Assembly (NCBI GenBank): GCA_003427395.1
Contig: BFEA01000356.1
Span: 1,457,447 to 1,500,610 of the forward strand
Direction of reading: 5' to 3'
DNA length: 43,164 bases
Origin: Chara braunii
Taxonomy: Eukaryota > Streptophyta > Charophyceae > Charales > Characeae
Of the stretch, positions 21,401 to 30,844 are shown piece by piece (positions within the stretch are counted from its first letter, which is position 1; each line of letters opens with the position of its first letter). The position numbers and the translations under genes are program-made. Under the pieces are notes generated by a model. The model did no database searches. It worked only from the letters and a program-made list of their open reading frames with translations, and was not told the origin of the DNA.

Positions 21401-22915
21401 CTAGNGGAACTAGATCNTACTGCTGAACAAGACAATCATTCATGCCCGTTGATGGTTAGAGNGGTTGCATCCNCTGATCANCCAACCGGGTATCCCNGNT
21501 ACAGGCTGGGTCGGAGGTTTTATTAGNGNTGACTTGANAGCCAAGTACTCCAGNAGCAGTAGAAAACAGTCAATCTCTCTGATGGGACAATCGAGCATCT
21601 CTATTGATGGCTTTAACGNACACCGAGGTTGATGAGACGAACAAGCCGTCCNGCTGCCCATGGGGACAGTCATTATCGGTGAAGAAAAGNGCANNCAATC
21701 CTGTTCTGTGAACAAAATGACGGAGGCAAAGGACGAGGAACNGATACTCNNNTTTGCNAGTAAGNCTATGANCTACTGANAAACANGTGAGTGTGATCCT
21801 GATCTACTGTGAATGAGCANCTGCAACCNCGTTCACTGGNTGGGACAGAGGGANTCTGCACGTTTAGTTAATTGAATATTTCTCTTTGCTATTTTCTTTG
21901 AGTTATCCAGCGATATTTGGTTGGGTTCGCGTACGATCGGACACTGTCCNCTTTGAGTGTGTGGGGNAAATAAGAGAGGGAAAGCGAGAGAGAGTNCTCN
22001 GGCTGAAGAAAACTCAGAGGAGGAGAGACGGAGGGGATACTTTGAGANCTCGCNGTAAGAGGATGCTTGTTNAGTTTTTCGCTGACTATCTTATTCACTC
22101 GTTCACGGCTGAGCGCAGAGGAAATCAAAGACTAAGTTTTCANNGTGATAGTTGTTAGATTCTGAAAAGAGCCTCTTGAATGGTTGAAACAATATATTGC
22201 CTGTTTTCTGAAACGAGCCCTTNTGATTTGTTGTTGGAACATCTTTGAGTCGGNGTCNGTGGCCCAGGACCCGCNGAGCGTCTTGCTGGTTTACTAGAGC
22301 TAGGACAAGAGAGCGCCCATTGTCTTGCGTTAAACAACGGACCCCGTCACCTGAGTGGCCAATTTTGGTTAAAACTCGATCTCCCTTGCAGAAGTTGCCA
22401 CGCGAGAGGACTGAACAACGATCCAGGCGAGGGTAAAAGAGGAGAGAGGGNNGGAGAAAGAGTGCANAANATCTTTGATGTAATTCTCCGCAATCGAGTG
22501 CAGAACCTTTGTTTGTCTTGCAGTTAACTGTGTTTCCCCTCTGTGGGTCTGAGAGAACCAGAACTAGAATTGGTATGCGATCAGCTTTGCGGTTCCTTGT
22601 AAAACGGGCTTTGTTCGGCTTACTGTTACTCATGTTGTTTGCTGTGATCGGAGCCCTGTTTTGTCCACTCCCCTTCTATGGCTTGGGTCCAGTATTAACT
22701 CATGGTCGCTCTCGCTGATCACCGCGAAATGAATCTTGTTTGACTCACGGGGGTTGCACCCCGGTAACATCCTTGAGAAGGCACGTGACAGATTACACAA
22801 ACGCAGACACCCTGCTGGTCGTTGAGGACCTCGGAAGCGAGCGCGGCAAAGTGACAGGCGTCGTAGCCCATGGCTTTTGTGAACAGCAGATGACCCCTCC
22901 GCGGGTTTCCTCACA
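18446..22915 (+). repeat. 5' long terminal repeat
   Basis: Starts TGTCGGGCGACC and ends TTTCCTCACA (TG...CA). It matches 37789-42333 at a constant offset of 19,343 bp until at least 22223, with substitutions in the first kilobase and the last few hundred bases but near identity from about 19,420 to 22,220. It contains an AT-rich stretch (18,780-19,250), a 30-bp tandem block (19,454-19,640) and dozens of N characters between 19,713 and 22,470. Open frames in it are short and were not judged real. I could not place a TATA box or polyadenylation site with confidence. Confidence 0.9.
19454..19640 (+). repeat. 30-bp tandem repeats inside the LTR
   Basis: About six units of 30-31 bp, each starting near ATTTCAGGTTCGG and ending in GG-GATT or CGACAGTTT (about 19456, 19486, 19516, 19546, 19577, 19607). 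The same block is in the 3' LTR at 38797-38983. Such short direct repeats in LTRs are often regulatory, but nothing here proves it. Confidence 0.75.
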
Positions 22916-22919
22916 ACAT

Positions 22920-22936
22920 TGGCGCCGTTGCCGGGG
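22920..22936 (+). other. Primer-binding site for tRNA-Asp
   Basis: TGGCGCCGTTGCCGGGG is, from memory, the exact complement of the last 17 bases of plant tRNA-Asp(GTC) including the CCA end. It lies 4 bases after the LTR end, the expected place for minus-strand priming of reverse transcription. Confidence 0.85.
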
Positions 22937-24853
22937 AGGGGAACAGCACCCCCAAGGCCACGGCCTTCCCCAATCAACAGGGGTGCTCTGGTTAATTAGC
23001 CAGTAGCTAATTATCTGTAATGAAGTTGATTAGGTGATATTTCCAAGTTTTTATTTAATTTCAAATATAGTTTTTTTCGAATATCTCCAAATCCGCGCAT
23101 TTTTGCGCGAGCTTTGCGGGGGGAAAAGTTCGACCTCTCGACGAGGCGAACATTTTGAGACCAATTTCAACAAAATATGACTGATGGGTTTTCCGAAAAT
23201 TATTTTTTCTTATTTTTATAATTATTAATTAATAATTCTCCGAATTCTGTTTTTGTCAATTTCGGAAAATAGGTTTGGAATTTGAAGTGAGCCCCCTGGA
23301 CAAAAGTTGTTAAGTTCATTTTTCCCGACATTTTGAGACGCGGGTCGGGAAAAATGGACGTTTTTTGAATTAACAACGGGAATGAACAGATAGAAAAGGA
23401 AAATATAAATAAGGAAAATTTTGATTTTTTTTTGTAATTTCAACTAAAATTAAAAGAAAAGAAATAAAAAGAAAGTAATTCGATAGGTTTTCTTTTTGAT
23501 CTGAATAGAGTTCAACAAAAAGTTTTCTAAGGTAATCGGGGGTTTGTGGTGAGCGAGCAAGTGCGCGCAAGAACCTAAAACCCTAATTAGAGAAACCCTA
23601 GTTAGGCGGAACCCTAATTAGGGGTTTAGGGGTCGGTTACAAACCCAAAAATCATTGTGAAAGTATATACGCGCGGAAACTTAAGACCCGGTATTTTTCC
23701 CAAATTTTAAATATTTTATTGGTAAAAATTAGTAAAAATTAATAAAAATAGCAATTTTTTAATTTAAATTGTTTTAAAATTGTTTTCGCAACTCTTTCGG
23801 ACAACGGATTTAGGGACAATTGTCCCAAACCTCATCCCCACGGGGGGAGGGGAAATGCTGCCGAAAATTCTCGAGATTTCACACTTTTTTTGAATTTTTT
23901 TTGAATTAATTATTTAAAATCCTTGAAAATTCTGTAAAAATTAGGAAATTATTTTTTGAATATTCTTTGGATATTTCTTTCCTCGGTGGTTTTCGTTGAG
24001 GGCTTCGCCCGAACCCCATCCCAACGGGGGGAGGCGAAGTGCTGCTGAAAATTTTGGAAATTTATAACAATTCATCTGGTTCTTACTAAATCGTCTGATT
24101 TTGCACGGAGACTCATATAGAGGGTATGAATATATGTAAAATAAGGAAGGAAATATATCTTGACCGAATAAAATTTTTCTGAATTAAATATAGGTAGATA
24201 TGGGGAAATTCCCTAGATAGGGATAGGAAAGAGGAATCGGACTGTCGAAAGGACAGGATGGTTCCCTGACCTCTTCTTGAGGGTTGGGTACCATCACGGG
24301 TTTTTCTTATATTTAAAATTATTTATTTGGAATTTATTTGATAAAAATCAGAATAAATAGCAAGAGAGTGATGGGGAGACAAACAAACTCGCCGTCCCAC
24401 CCTCTAGGGGTAACCTAGCATACCACTAGACGCTGGTGGTGGGCCAGTGTGTTTCTCTAGGTTAAAAATAATTTCGGGGAATTTAAACTTAATAAAATTC
24501 CTTAAAAACAAAAAATAGCCTAAAAAATGGTAGAAATCAGGTGAAGGGTACTTAAATTTCATTCTTAATTAGGCGGCACTATCTGTACCCCGGAGAGCTG
24601 GCCAAGGGCGCAGCAGACTGAGTTCCCTAGAATAGAGCACATGCTTTATATTCGAGGGAACTCTGATATAGGCCCTTTTTAGCCTGTTCGGGGCCGGTTT
24701 TCGGTGCCATAGCACTTTAGGACACTCTAGGGTTAGATTAGGGCTAGATCGGCAGCGTTTTATCGGGGCTCCCAACGAAGGGAGGCGAAGCGCTGCCGAA
24801 ATTTTACTAGAATTTTTGCGGCAATCTATATCTCCTTTCTTATTATCTTTTGC
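22937..24853 (+). other. AT-rich leader between primer-binding site and first ORF
   Basis: About 1.9 kb with no open frame of note. It carries three related GC-rich blocks at 23829-23878, 24010-24062 and 24751-24812 with the words CCC-ACGGGGGGAGG or CCCAACGAAGGGAGG, then CGAAGTGCTGC or GAAATGCTGCC, then GAAAATT. The second can pair CTTCGCC with GGCGAAG, and the third pairs GGCAGCG (24751-24757) with CGCTGCC (24791-24797). A patch of CCCTAATTAG/TTTAGGG words lies at 23577-23632. Long leaders with stem-loops often hold packaging or translation-control signals; that role is inference. Confidence 0.5.
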
Positions 24854-24868
24854 TTGGAGTTCAGTCGG

Positions 24869-25875
24869 ATGTGGTCGCTAGCACCTATCGAGGTTTACGA
24901 GGCTAGTCGCGCCTGGAACTTAGAGCCGCCTGAGCTCATAGAGGGAGGCTTAGTTGAGTTCACGATCCCTGCCAGGAGTGGAGACCGCATCGACGGACAG
25001 TTTGGGTGGAGATCCGTCGTCATATCACCGGACACGTGGCTTTGGACTCATAGGGAAGTCCGGCCTGGACAGGAGAGTGGCCTTGTGAGAGGTTACCTAT
25101 ACTTGGGGCTGGACGCGGCCAAGGAGGCTGCCCTGAGCCTCGTGACGACAGGTGAGAGCGACGCGATCAGCGTAGCCCTACGGTATCTGCGAGACGAGGT
25201 CATCGCATTTCGAGCGGACGACGTGAGCGACACATTGACGTTGTTCCACGGTCGACCTCCACTCAGTATTGGGAGCGAGCTCATGATAGCGCGAGACTAC
25301 TTTTTCCCATACGGCAGCACGTGTCTGAGGGAGGTAATCCCTGGTTTTATCATGGAATTCTATCTTTGGGGGCATAGGTGGAGTAGTCGAGGCGTACTTA
25401 GCGTTTCAAGATCTTGAGATCCTTGCCAGAGGGTACCGCGACCTTGACTTCCTATACTACTCTCTTGTGACCGGGGGACTCCGTTGGGGGGACGAGAGGG
25501 TCCAACTCATAGAGCTGATCCACTCGGTAGATGATGACTGGCCTCAGGCTCTGTCTCTGGGACAGGCTGGATCGGGAGCTCCGAGCAAGCCCTGAGTACG
25601 TGACTTGCATAGGGAGTCTCTTCTCAAACGACTGGGGCAGCTGGTGGAGTGAGGACGCAAGACGACCTCTGATATACAACCATCAACTGGCACGGTACTA
25701 TCAGGCTATAGGCCAGGCCCCATATCGCGTCGAGGATGAGTTCGACGACGAGGGGTGAGAGCGTGAGGACGACAAGGACTCGTGGGAGCCTGACTGGGTC
25801 GACTCTGACTCGGAGGAGGAGGTGGACGTTACCGACACCCACTTCCCTAGGATAGGGGTCGCCGTCCGGACTTAG
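24869..25875 (+). pseudogene. Extra ORF A1 of the retrotransposon, unknown family, broken
   Basis: Begins at ATG 24869 (MWSLAPIEVYEASRAW); the open frame also extends upstream through a TTG at 24854. It is the first of two tandem relatives: 'GWRSVVISPDTWLWTH' here aligns with 'DWRSTLLGLDVHLWAY' in A2, and both have an EF-(T/D)-(I/L)-P-(A/V)-RS stretch before it. Homology continues past the first stop in other frames: a frame change near 25370 leads to 'GIGGVVEAYLAFQDLEILA' and 'RVQLIELIHS', a second near 25550 leads to 'SPEYVTCIGSLFSN', and an in-frame TGA at 25756-25758 precedes an acidic tail (SDSEEEVDVTD) ending at TAG 25873. Original length would be about 335 residues. No known domain recognised; Trp-rich and acidic. 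Confidence 0.6.
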
Positions 25876-25923
25876 GAGGCGGCACACGGACGAGACGTGC
25901 TAGATTAGCGCCGGTCAGTAGCT

Positions 25924-27000
25924 ATGGGCGATTCGATGGTAGAGCAGGCGGATAGATTGGAACTCGCGATTGGCAGTGCCAGATGGCCCAGACCTCCTGA
26001 GACAGTGGAGCCCGACGTGCTGGAGTTCGATCTGCCGGTCAGGAGCGTGGTTGAGCCCGGGCTCCATTCTGATTGGAGATCGACACTGTTAGGGCTAGAC
26101 GTGCACCTGTGGGCGTATGCGGTAGAGACATATCAGCAGGATGCTCAGCGCTGGCAGGCACCAGGGACGACGAGTATTGAGGTCATTGGACATATTTATC
26201 ACTCGCGCTCGGTGAGGGTCACGACCTTTTTTGAGGGTTTGGTGCATGGTTTTTGGCGCTATGAGCAGGATGCCAGGGCGATCCTATCTGGGATGGTAGA
26301 TAGCCTCCGTGCTGATAGAGAGGGATTGCACGGTCCGATTGGCGAGTCCAGGACGCCCCTCCGGATCGGAGGGGCCTTTGCATTTCCTTTAGGACGACTG
26401 CGGGTGAGGCTTCCCTTGTTTGTAGTGGAGGAGCTCTGGGGGCTAGTTCACATTGTTGAGACCTACTCCGCTAGTCTCGAGTTAGACGGACTAAGGAGAG
26501 GGTTAGCAGATCGCGATTAGAACACATACGCTCAGTTCATCGGGGGGCCGTTTACAGGAGAGAGAGGGCTCCAGCTCGTAGAGTTTATACGGGCCTTAGC
26601 GCCTTCAGGAGAGCAGGACTCCTCCTACCCGTATCAGCCCTTAGAGTTCTGGCTATCATTGGAGAGAGAGGCCCAGAGACCGGTCGACTATCTGGAGGGT
26701 TTAGGCGCGCTCCTGAGTGACACACCCGAGGACCAGCGTGCCCCGCTTATTCCGTCTTGGGAGATTGAGGAGCATCATCAGCGGATATACCCAGAGAGAG
26801 AGGATCTTGGGTGGTACGCTGAGGACAGAGAGTGGGAGGCCATAGATGATATAGAGCCTTGGGGAGATCGAGATCAAGGCTGGGGAGACCTGGTGATAGG
26901 GGATCGCCAGGAGCCGGCCGGAGGAGTAGCGCAGCTAGAGGACGGTTGGGGACATCTCCTTCAGACCGAGGGACAGGAGGACATCCCATGGGGTAGATGA
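25924..27000 (+). pseudogene. Extra ORF A2 of the retrotransposon, unknown family, one in-frame stop
   Basis: A single reading frame from ATG 25924 to TGA 26998, interrupted only by TAG at 26518-26520. The part after the TAG (GLQLVEFIRALAPSG; REAQRPVDYLEGLGALLSD) aligns with the frameshifted 3' half of A1, which shows the two halves are one ancestral protein of about 358 residues. The C-terminal third is acidic and Trp-rich (WGDRDQGWGDLV). Only 48 bp separate it from A1, consistent with tandem duplication. There is no signal peptide, membrane segment or known motif. Function unknown; the position upstream of gag is where some plant Gypsy elements carry an additional ORF. Confidence 0.6.
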
Positions 27001-27127
27001 GGATGGAGATGAGGATATGCTGGATGCGAGAGACGACTAGAGGCAGGGCATATCTGGGCGTAGCATAGAGAGAGGAATAGTGGGGTGTCGGTTGATAGAC
27101 ACAGGGAGATAACTTTAGACAATAGAG

Positions 27128-27364
27128 ATGGCGGATAGAGACATACTGAGAGTGACCCTTTCATTGCGACGAGATAGGATAGGGGGTTGGGAAGAAAAGG
27201 CGATAAACGATGTTGCGCGCCGGATCAGACTCATGACCGAGCATACCCTGGAGATACGGAGAGGCCAGAGATATGTCGAGTATACCATCTACTTCCATGG
27301 AGATGACGGGAGAGTGCACATCACCTACTCGACTATCTTGAGCCTGAGTGGTAGAGTTGTCTGA
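27128..27364 (+). CDS. Extra ORF B1, 78 aa, unknown family
   Basis: Intact ATG-started frame (MADRDILRVTLSLRRDRIGG). It is a short copy of a small domain repeated further down: an LRVTLSL-type strand, a Glu-rich helix (WEEKAINDVARRI), the LEIRRG patch, then VEYTIYFHGDDGRVHI. B2 and B3 have the same pattern with YEVMVW- and YEMIVC-type strands, and B4 has the same LEIRRG patch. The size and alternating strand/helix pattern suggest a small alpha/beta domain; function unknown. The spacing of about 128 bp from A2 and same-strand order suggest it belongs to the element. Confidence 0.5.
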   Translation: MADRDILRVTLSLRRDRIGGWEEKAINDVARRIRLMTEHTLEIRRGQRYVEYTIYFHGDDGRVHITYSTILSLSGRVV

Positions 27365-27497
27365 GAAGGTCGCGGCGTCGTAAGATAAAGTGCGTGGAAA
27401 AGGACTAGGAGAGACAGACATTGAGAGGGTTTAGCGTAGGACGATGAGTATGAGTGAGCTGGAGGGAGAAAGGTAGAGAAGATGGTGGAGACTGCAG

Positions 27498-27977
27498 ATG
27501 GGTAGGCATGCGATTTCCTTTAGACGAGTTTACTGGTATCAGCTGCTCGTCGAAGGGCGGGGGCCTACGAAAGAGGAGATTGGTAATGTCATACGATCTC
27601 TGAACAGATGGACAAGGAGAGGATTTGTCCCGTATGAACTGGTCGCATACGACTACGTCCAGGGAGGAGGCATAAACCCTTGGCGGGTATATGTTCTTAC
27701 TTATCACTTTACTAACTTGGACGAGTACGATGTGCGAGTTTACATTCCTGCGGCCAGGGCAGAAAGGAATCCGAGTGAAAAGCTGTGGAAGAGTTATGCA
27801 AGATTGGTGGCACGAGAAGTAGTAAGATTACAACAGGAGGGAAAGGTAGTCAGTTGGGATACTGGGGTCAGGGTATTCGAAGGTATTCCAAGGTCTCCAG
27901 TTATAGGAAGAAACTTATCTAGGTATGAGTGGCACGAGATGATAGAGTTAGTTACTCGAACCAGAGATCCGAGGTAA
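27498..27977 (+). CDS. Extra ORF C1, 159 aa, unknown family
   Basis: Intact ATG-started frame (MGRHAISFRRVYWYQLLVEG). It has a clear second copy in the same element (C2, 30367-30834): YDVRVYIPAARAER against YDVRIYLPVERESD, and VVSWDTGVRVFEGIPRSPV against EVTWDTQITLFQGLPRPPV. The first 30 residues also match C2 (RGPTKEEIGNVIRSL against NRPSDKELAGVCERL). Predicted as a soluble mixed alpha/beta protein with no transmembrane segment. The conservation of whole motifs between two diverged copies argues that both were once selected as proteins. Role unknown. Confidence 0.6.
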   Translation: MGRHAISFRRVYWYQLLVEGRGPTKEEIGNVIRSLNRWTRRGFVPYELVAYDYVQGGGINPWRVYVLTYHFTNLDEYDVRVYIPAARAERNPSEKLWKSYARLVAREVVRLQQEGKVVSWDTGVRVFEGIPRSPVIGRNLSRYEWHEMIELVTRTRDPR

Positions 27978-27990
27978 TTCGGATGGAGTG

Positions 27991-28668
27991 ATGAGGAGCG
28001 AATCGGACGTGTGGTTGACATATGTGTTCACACGAGGATCAGAGTCCCGTAGAGAGAGATATTTGATAGGACTAAGACATACGGCGTTGGGGTATGATGT
28101 GCCACTTCCAGTGCGCTTAGAGGAAGGAGTTTGGGTGCCAATTCTACATTACGGCACTTGGCTAGCGGAAGGGATTTTCTTGTGGACGGTAATTACAAAA
28201 GACCAAGGATTTCCCCGACGGGTGAAGGGTATAGGGCATCTTGTGTTTGATGAGGCGCGAGATATAGAGATAGGGCTGACGCTTGCTGGCGCTAGTAGAA
28301 CCTGGTGGAAGTATGAGGTCTTGGCGGAGGCAATAGTGAGATGACGACCGACGCGCACTTATAGAGGGAGGCCTTTTACCACGCAAGTCGTGGTCGGCCC
28401 TCCTCCACAGATTTACCATCCAATAGGGAGCTGGCGGATGGTCTTGCCTAGGTTTGTTATAAAACAAACTTACGGGAGTGTGGACTGCTTGAGGAAAGCA
28501 GTCGACCACACTCTGCTCGCGCTTCTGCTGGGACTAGAGCCTCGATTCCGAAAAGCATACTACGCCGTCTGCGTAAGGTGGGGACCTCCGGATAAGGAGA
28601 CATGGAGAGACTTGATCGACGCTACCTGTTGGGTGGATTGGTTGAGACCTGCAGATCTAATTAACTAG
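27991..28668 (+). pseudogene. Extra ORF D, about 225 codons with one in-frame TGA
   Basis: The frame opens at ATG 27991 (MRSESDVWLTYVFTRGSESR), meets TGA at 28342-28344, and then continues open in the same frame through RGRPFTTQVVVGPPPQ to a TAG ending at 28668. The two parts could be two ORFs, but the uninterrupted frame across the gap suggests one gene with a CGA-to-TGA change. The second half is rich in Trp and Cys (WVDWLRPADLIN at the end). No relative was found within the window and no domain recognised. It starts 13 bp after the end of C1, suggesting a compact transcript. Confidence 0.45.
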
Positions 28669-28745
28669 TGTCAAAGGCGCGCATAAGACACGTACGTCGG
28701 GCTGGAGGACCTGAGATACTTGTGCGTGCATAGCGAGCAGGAGGG

Positions 28746-29027
28746 ATGCCCGGACGTATGACTACAGGGGTTAGAGTGAGCAGGCCATTAGTGAACGGGG
28801 GTTTTACGATTACTGTCCTGCTCAGGGCTCACGTATACGACAACCTAGCAGAGCAGGAGATTTTCCTACAAACCAGAGAATTTTTCCGAGAATACAGACC
28901 AGGAGTTCTCGAATGCGTAACTTTTCAGACCAAGATAACGTATGAAGTAATGGTGTGGTCAGCAGGGTACTTACGCGCTGAGTTGTTCTTCAATGAGATG
29001 GTAGCAGAAGCAAGGAGTAGGATATGA
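28746..29027 (+). CDS. Extra ORF B2, 93 aa, unknown family
   Basis: Intact ATG-started frame (MPGRMTTGVRVSRPLVNGGF). It is a member of the B family: FTITVLLRAHVYDNLAEQE, then a helix ending PGVLECVTFQTKITYEVMVW, then GYLRAELFFNEMVAEARSRI. It aligns end to end with B3, whose matching parts are LQILLRVSIEEKLSDSE, KVVYEMIVCVKGRVRLEI and RDETPAEARSNM. The gaps on either side hold no other long frame. Function unknown. Confidence 0.55.
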   Translation: MPGRMTTGVRVSRPLVNGGFTITVLLRAHVYDNLAEQEIFLQTREFFREYRPGVLECVTFQTKITYEVMVWSAGYLRAELFFNEMVAEARSRI

Positions 29028-29037
29028 TTACCTTGTC

Positions 29038-29163
29038 ATGACAGAGCACGAGCAGCAGTTGTACAGGTATAAACCTCGAGCTTCATATTCACTCCGGTGG
29101 GACCACAAGGGATCCGACTCCAGGAGGAGCATGAGCGAGAGGAACCCCAGAGTAGCTACTTGA
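29038..29163 (+). other. Small ORF of 41 codons upstream of B3
   Basis: ATG 29038 (MTEHEQQLYRYKPRASYS) to TGA 29161. It is short, but lies exactly where B3 lacks a start codon, so it may be the frameshifted 5' end of B3. No motif recognised. Confidence 0.25.
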
Positions 29164-29167
29164 GGAA

Positions 29168-29467
29168 TTGAGACGAGCAGTCTCTCCTCAGCGACGTTTT
29201 CCCTATGCTCGGGTTGTCTCTAGGCAATTAGTGTGTGACAACGAGACCCTGCAGATTCTCTTGAGGGTGAGCATAGAAGAAAAACTGTCAGACAGCGAGT
29301 TCAAAGAACTTGCAGAAGATGTCATACGGGAACAGAGACTAGGAGCGCTGAGGGAGTTGACGAAACAGAGTAAGGTAGTATATGAGATGATCGTATGCGT
29401 TAAAGGAAGAGTGCGCTTGGAGATAATTCGGGACGAGACACCCGCGGAGGCCCGAAGCAATATGTGA
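29168..29467 (+). pseudogene. Extra ORF B3, about 99 aa, no ATG start
   Basis: The open frame starts after a stop at about 29150 and has only a TTG (29168) near its beginning. The body is a good match to B2: LQILLRVSIEEKLSDSEF, a charged helix, KVVYEMIVCVKGRVRLEI, and a terminal AEARSNM against AEARSRI. B2 and B3 therefore look like an adjacent tandem duplication of one small gene. The missing ATG probably reflects a frameshift or lost start; the small frame at 29038-29163 could hold the original beginning. Function unknown. Confidence 0.5.
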
Positions 29468-29505
29468 TAGAAGTTCAGGGTAAGAAGAGAGATGAATCGC
29501 AGAAG

Positions 29506-29844
29506 ATGGAAGATCTAGAAGGAAGGGAAAAAAAAGAAGAGGAGCATATTATTAAACCAGTGGCATAACAGGTTAGGGAACTCTCCCTCAAGATTCAGGA
29601 CTGCGGGCCCAACAAGGGAAAAAGTGAGCTGCGCAAAATAGAAGGTGCGACGAAGGCCCTGAGAAGGCTTTTTATAAAGGACAGAGATTTCTTTAGGAGA
29701 TGGAGGCTAGAGTTTTTGGAGAGTGTCAAGAGAAGAAGTTATAGGAATGAGGGATCACTTGAGTCGACAGGAAGGAAAGAAGAGTTGATAGAGACTGCAA
29801 CGTCGGGTGAAAAGAAGAATGTTGCAGAGGGTGACGACGAATGA
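29506..29844 (+). pseudogene. Extra ORF F, 112 codons, charged, one in-frame TAA
   Basis: ATG 29506 (MEDLEGREKKEEEHIIKPVA), TAA at 29566-29568, then open in the same frame to TGA 29842-29844. The protein would be highly charged, probably helical (KSELRKIEGATKALRRLF; FFRRWRLEFLESVKRRS), ending EGDDE. The TAA is followed by a long open stretch, so a CAA-to-TAA change is the simplest reading. It ends 9 bp before ORF E and is in the same frame. No known family recognised; composition is coiled-coil-like. Confidence 0.4.
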
Positions 29845-29853
29845 AAAGGGAGA

Positions 29854-30357
29854 ATGAGCTTCGAGAGATACTCTATGCGAGTTTTGGGAAGGTTGGACGG
29901 GCCAACCGTCTGTGTGAGAATACAGTTGGAGCAACTAGAAAGGCTCACCGTGCCTGAGGAAGTGGAGAGTACTAGAGAAGCCGTTCAAAAGGCGCGGGTG
30001 ACTGGACTCTGGGTAGGAGAGGGGAGTGCACGACTGATCTACTATCCGTTGCACTTGTCCCCCTACGATGGAGTGACCCTGAGTAGAGAGTGGCGCGAGT
30101 CTCCTGGGAAAGTCGAGAGACTTCTAAAGAGTGAGGCGAAAGTGTCAGGGGACTTTGCAAAGGTCATAGTAGAAAGTTCGGTTCTAAGAATCCTCAAAGC
30201 ACACGACCAGTACCGGAGTGAGTTTCTTTGGACCCTGGCAGAGATTGAAGATTTTGGGGACATAGACGATTTTGAGGCGTTTTATCAGTACTTGGAGGAG
30301 TCCGCGGAGAGGGTTTTGGTAGCCCTAGCCTTGGTCGACATGGAGTGCTCAGGATAG
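29854..30357 (+). CDS. Extra ORF E, 167 aa, unknown family
   Basis: Intact ATG-started frame (MSFERYSMRVLGRLDGPTVC). The first half has strand-like patches (VRIQLEQLERLTV; GSARLIYYPLHLSPYDG), the second half is helical and acidic (ILKAHDQYRSEFLWTLAEIE; DIDDFEAFYQYLEESAERV). No transmembrane segment, zinc motif or catalytic motif is visible and no second copy is present in the window. It is among the few undamaged frames of the element. It lies in the same frame as ORF F, separated only by F's stop and a few bases, so the two could derive from one longer protein. Confidence 0.5.
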   Translation: MSFERYSMRVLGRLDGPTVCVRIQLEQLERLTVPEEVESTREAVQKARVTGLWVGEGSARLIYYPLHLSPYDGVTLSREWRESPGKVERLLKSEAKVSGDFAKVIVESSVLRILKAHDQYRSEFLWTLAEIEDFGDIDDFEAFYQYLEESAERVLVALALVDMECSG

Positions 30358-30366
30358 GCCATAGGT

Positions 30367-30834
30367 ATGAGAGAAGCAAGGGCCGTCTCCGAGCGAGAGC
30401 TATAGGCTAGAAGAAAGAGATTTCTTGCAGGCAACAGACCTTCGGACAAGGAGTTAGCGGGCGTCTGCGAGCGGTTGAGTTCCTTGGGGCGAAGAGAAGT
30501 GATTTCGTACGAAGTAGTGACATATGAGTTAGTGGACAACGGTTGGGAGCAGATACGCCTTTACATTATCACAGTCCGGTTCGTCTCCATTGAGGTGTAT
30601 GATGTTAGGATTTACCTCCCGGTGGAGCGAGAGAGCGATTTGATTTACGGTCGGTGCTGGGAGCGTGCGGAAGAAGTGGTTGAGAGTGAGCGGGATAAGT
30701 TCCAAGCACTAGGTAAGGAGGTAACCTGGGATACCCAGATAACGCTCTTTCAGGGGTTGCCCAGACCTCCTGTACCACGTCAGGTGATTCAAGGGAGGAG
30801 CAATGAGGCAGTGATTGGTCTAGCGCTTCGATAG
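30367..30834 (+). pseudogene. Extra ORF C2, 155 codons, second copy of C1, one in-frame TAG
   Basis: ATG 30367 (MREARAVSEREL), TAG at 30403-30405, then open to TAG 30832. The part after the TAG matches C1 along most of its length: LAGNRPSDKEL, ISYEVVTYELV against VPYELVAYDYV, YDVRIYLPVERESD, and EVTWDTQITLFQGLPRPPV. Because the similarity begins shortly after the TAG, the stop is best read as damage in a gene that once started upstream; a shorter protein from a later start cannot be excluded. The two C copies are about 2.9 kb apart with B, D, E and F between them. Confidence 0.55.
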
Positions 30835-30844
30835 TTTAAGTTTG

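Noticed and set aside
19476-22633. Open frames inside the LTR, repeated at 38744-42153
   Set aside because: They are duplicated simply because the LTR is; they contain ambiguous bases, overlap on both strands and have no motif.
22920-22936. Considered as the 3' end of a real tRNA gene
   Set aside because: Only the 17-base complement is present with no cloverleaf around it, and it sits 4 bases after an LTR end, so it is a primer-binding site.
23577-23632. Telomere-like CCCTAA / TTTAGGG words
   Set aside because: The words are spaced irregularly (CCCTAATTAG) within the retrotransposon leader, not a telomeric array.
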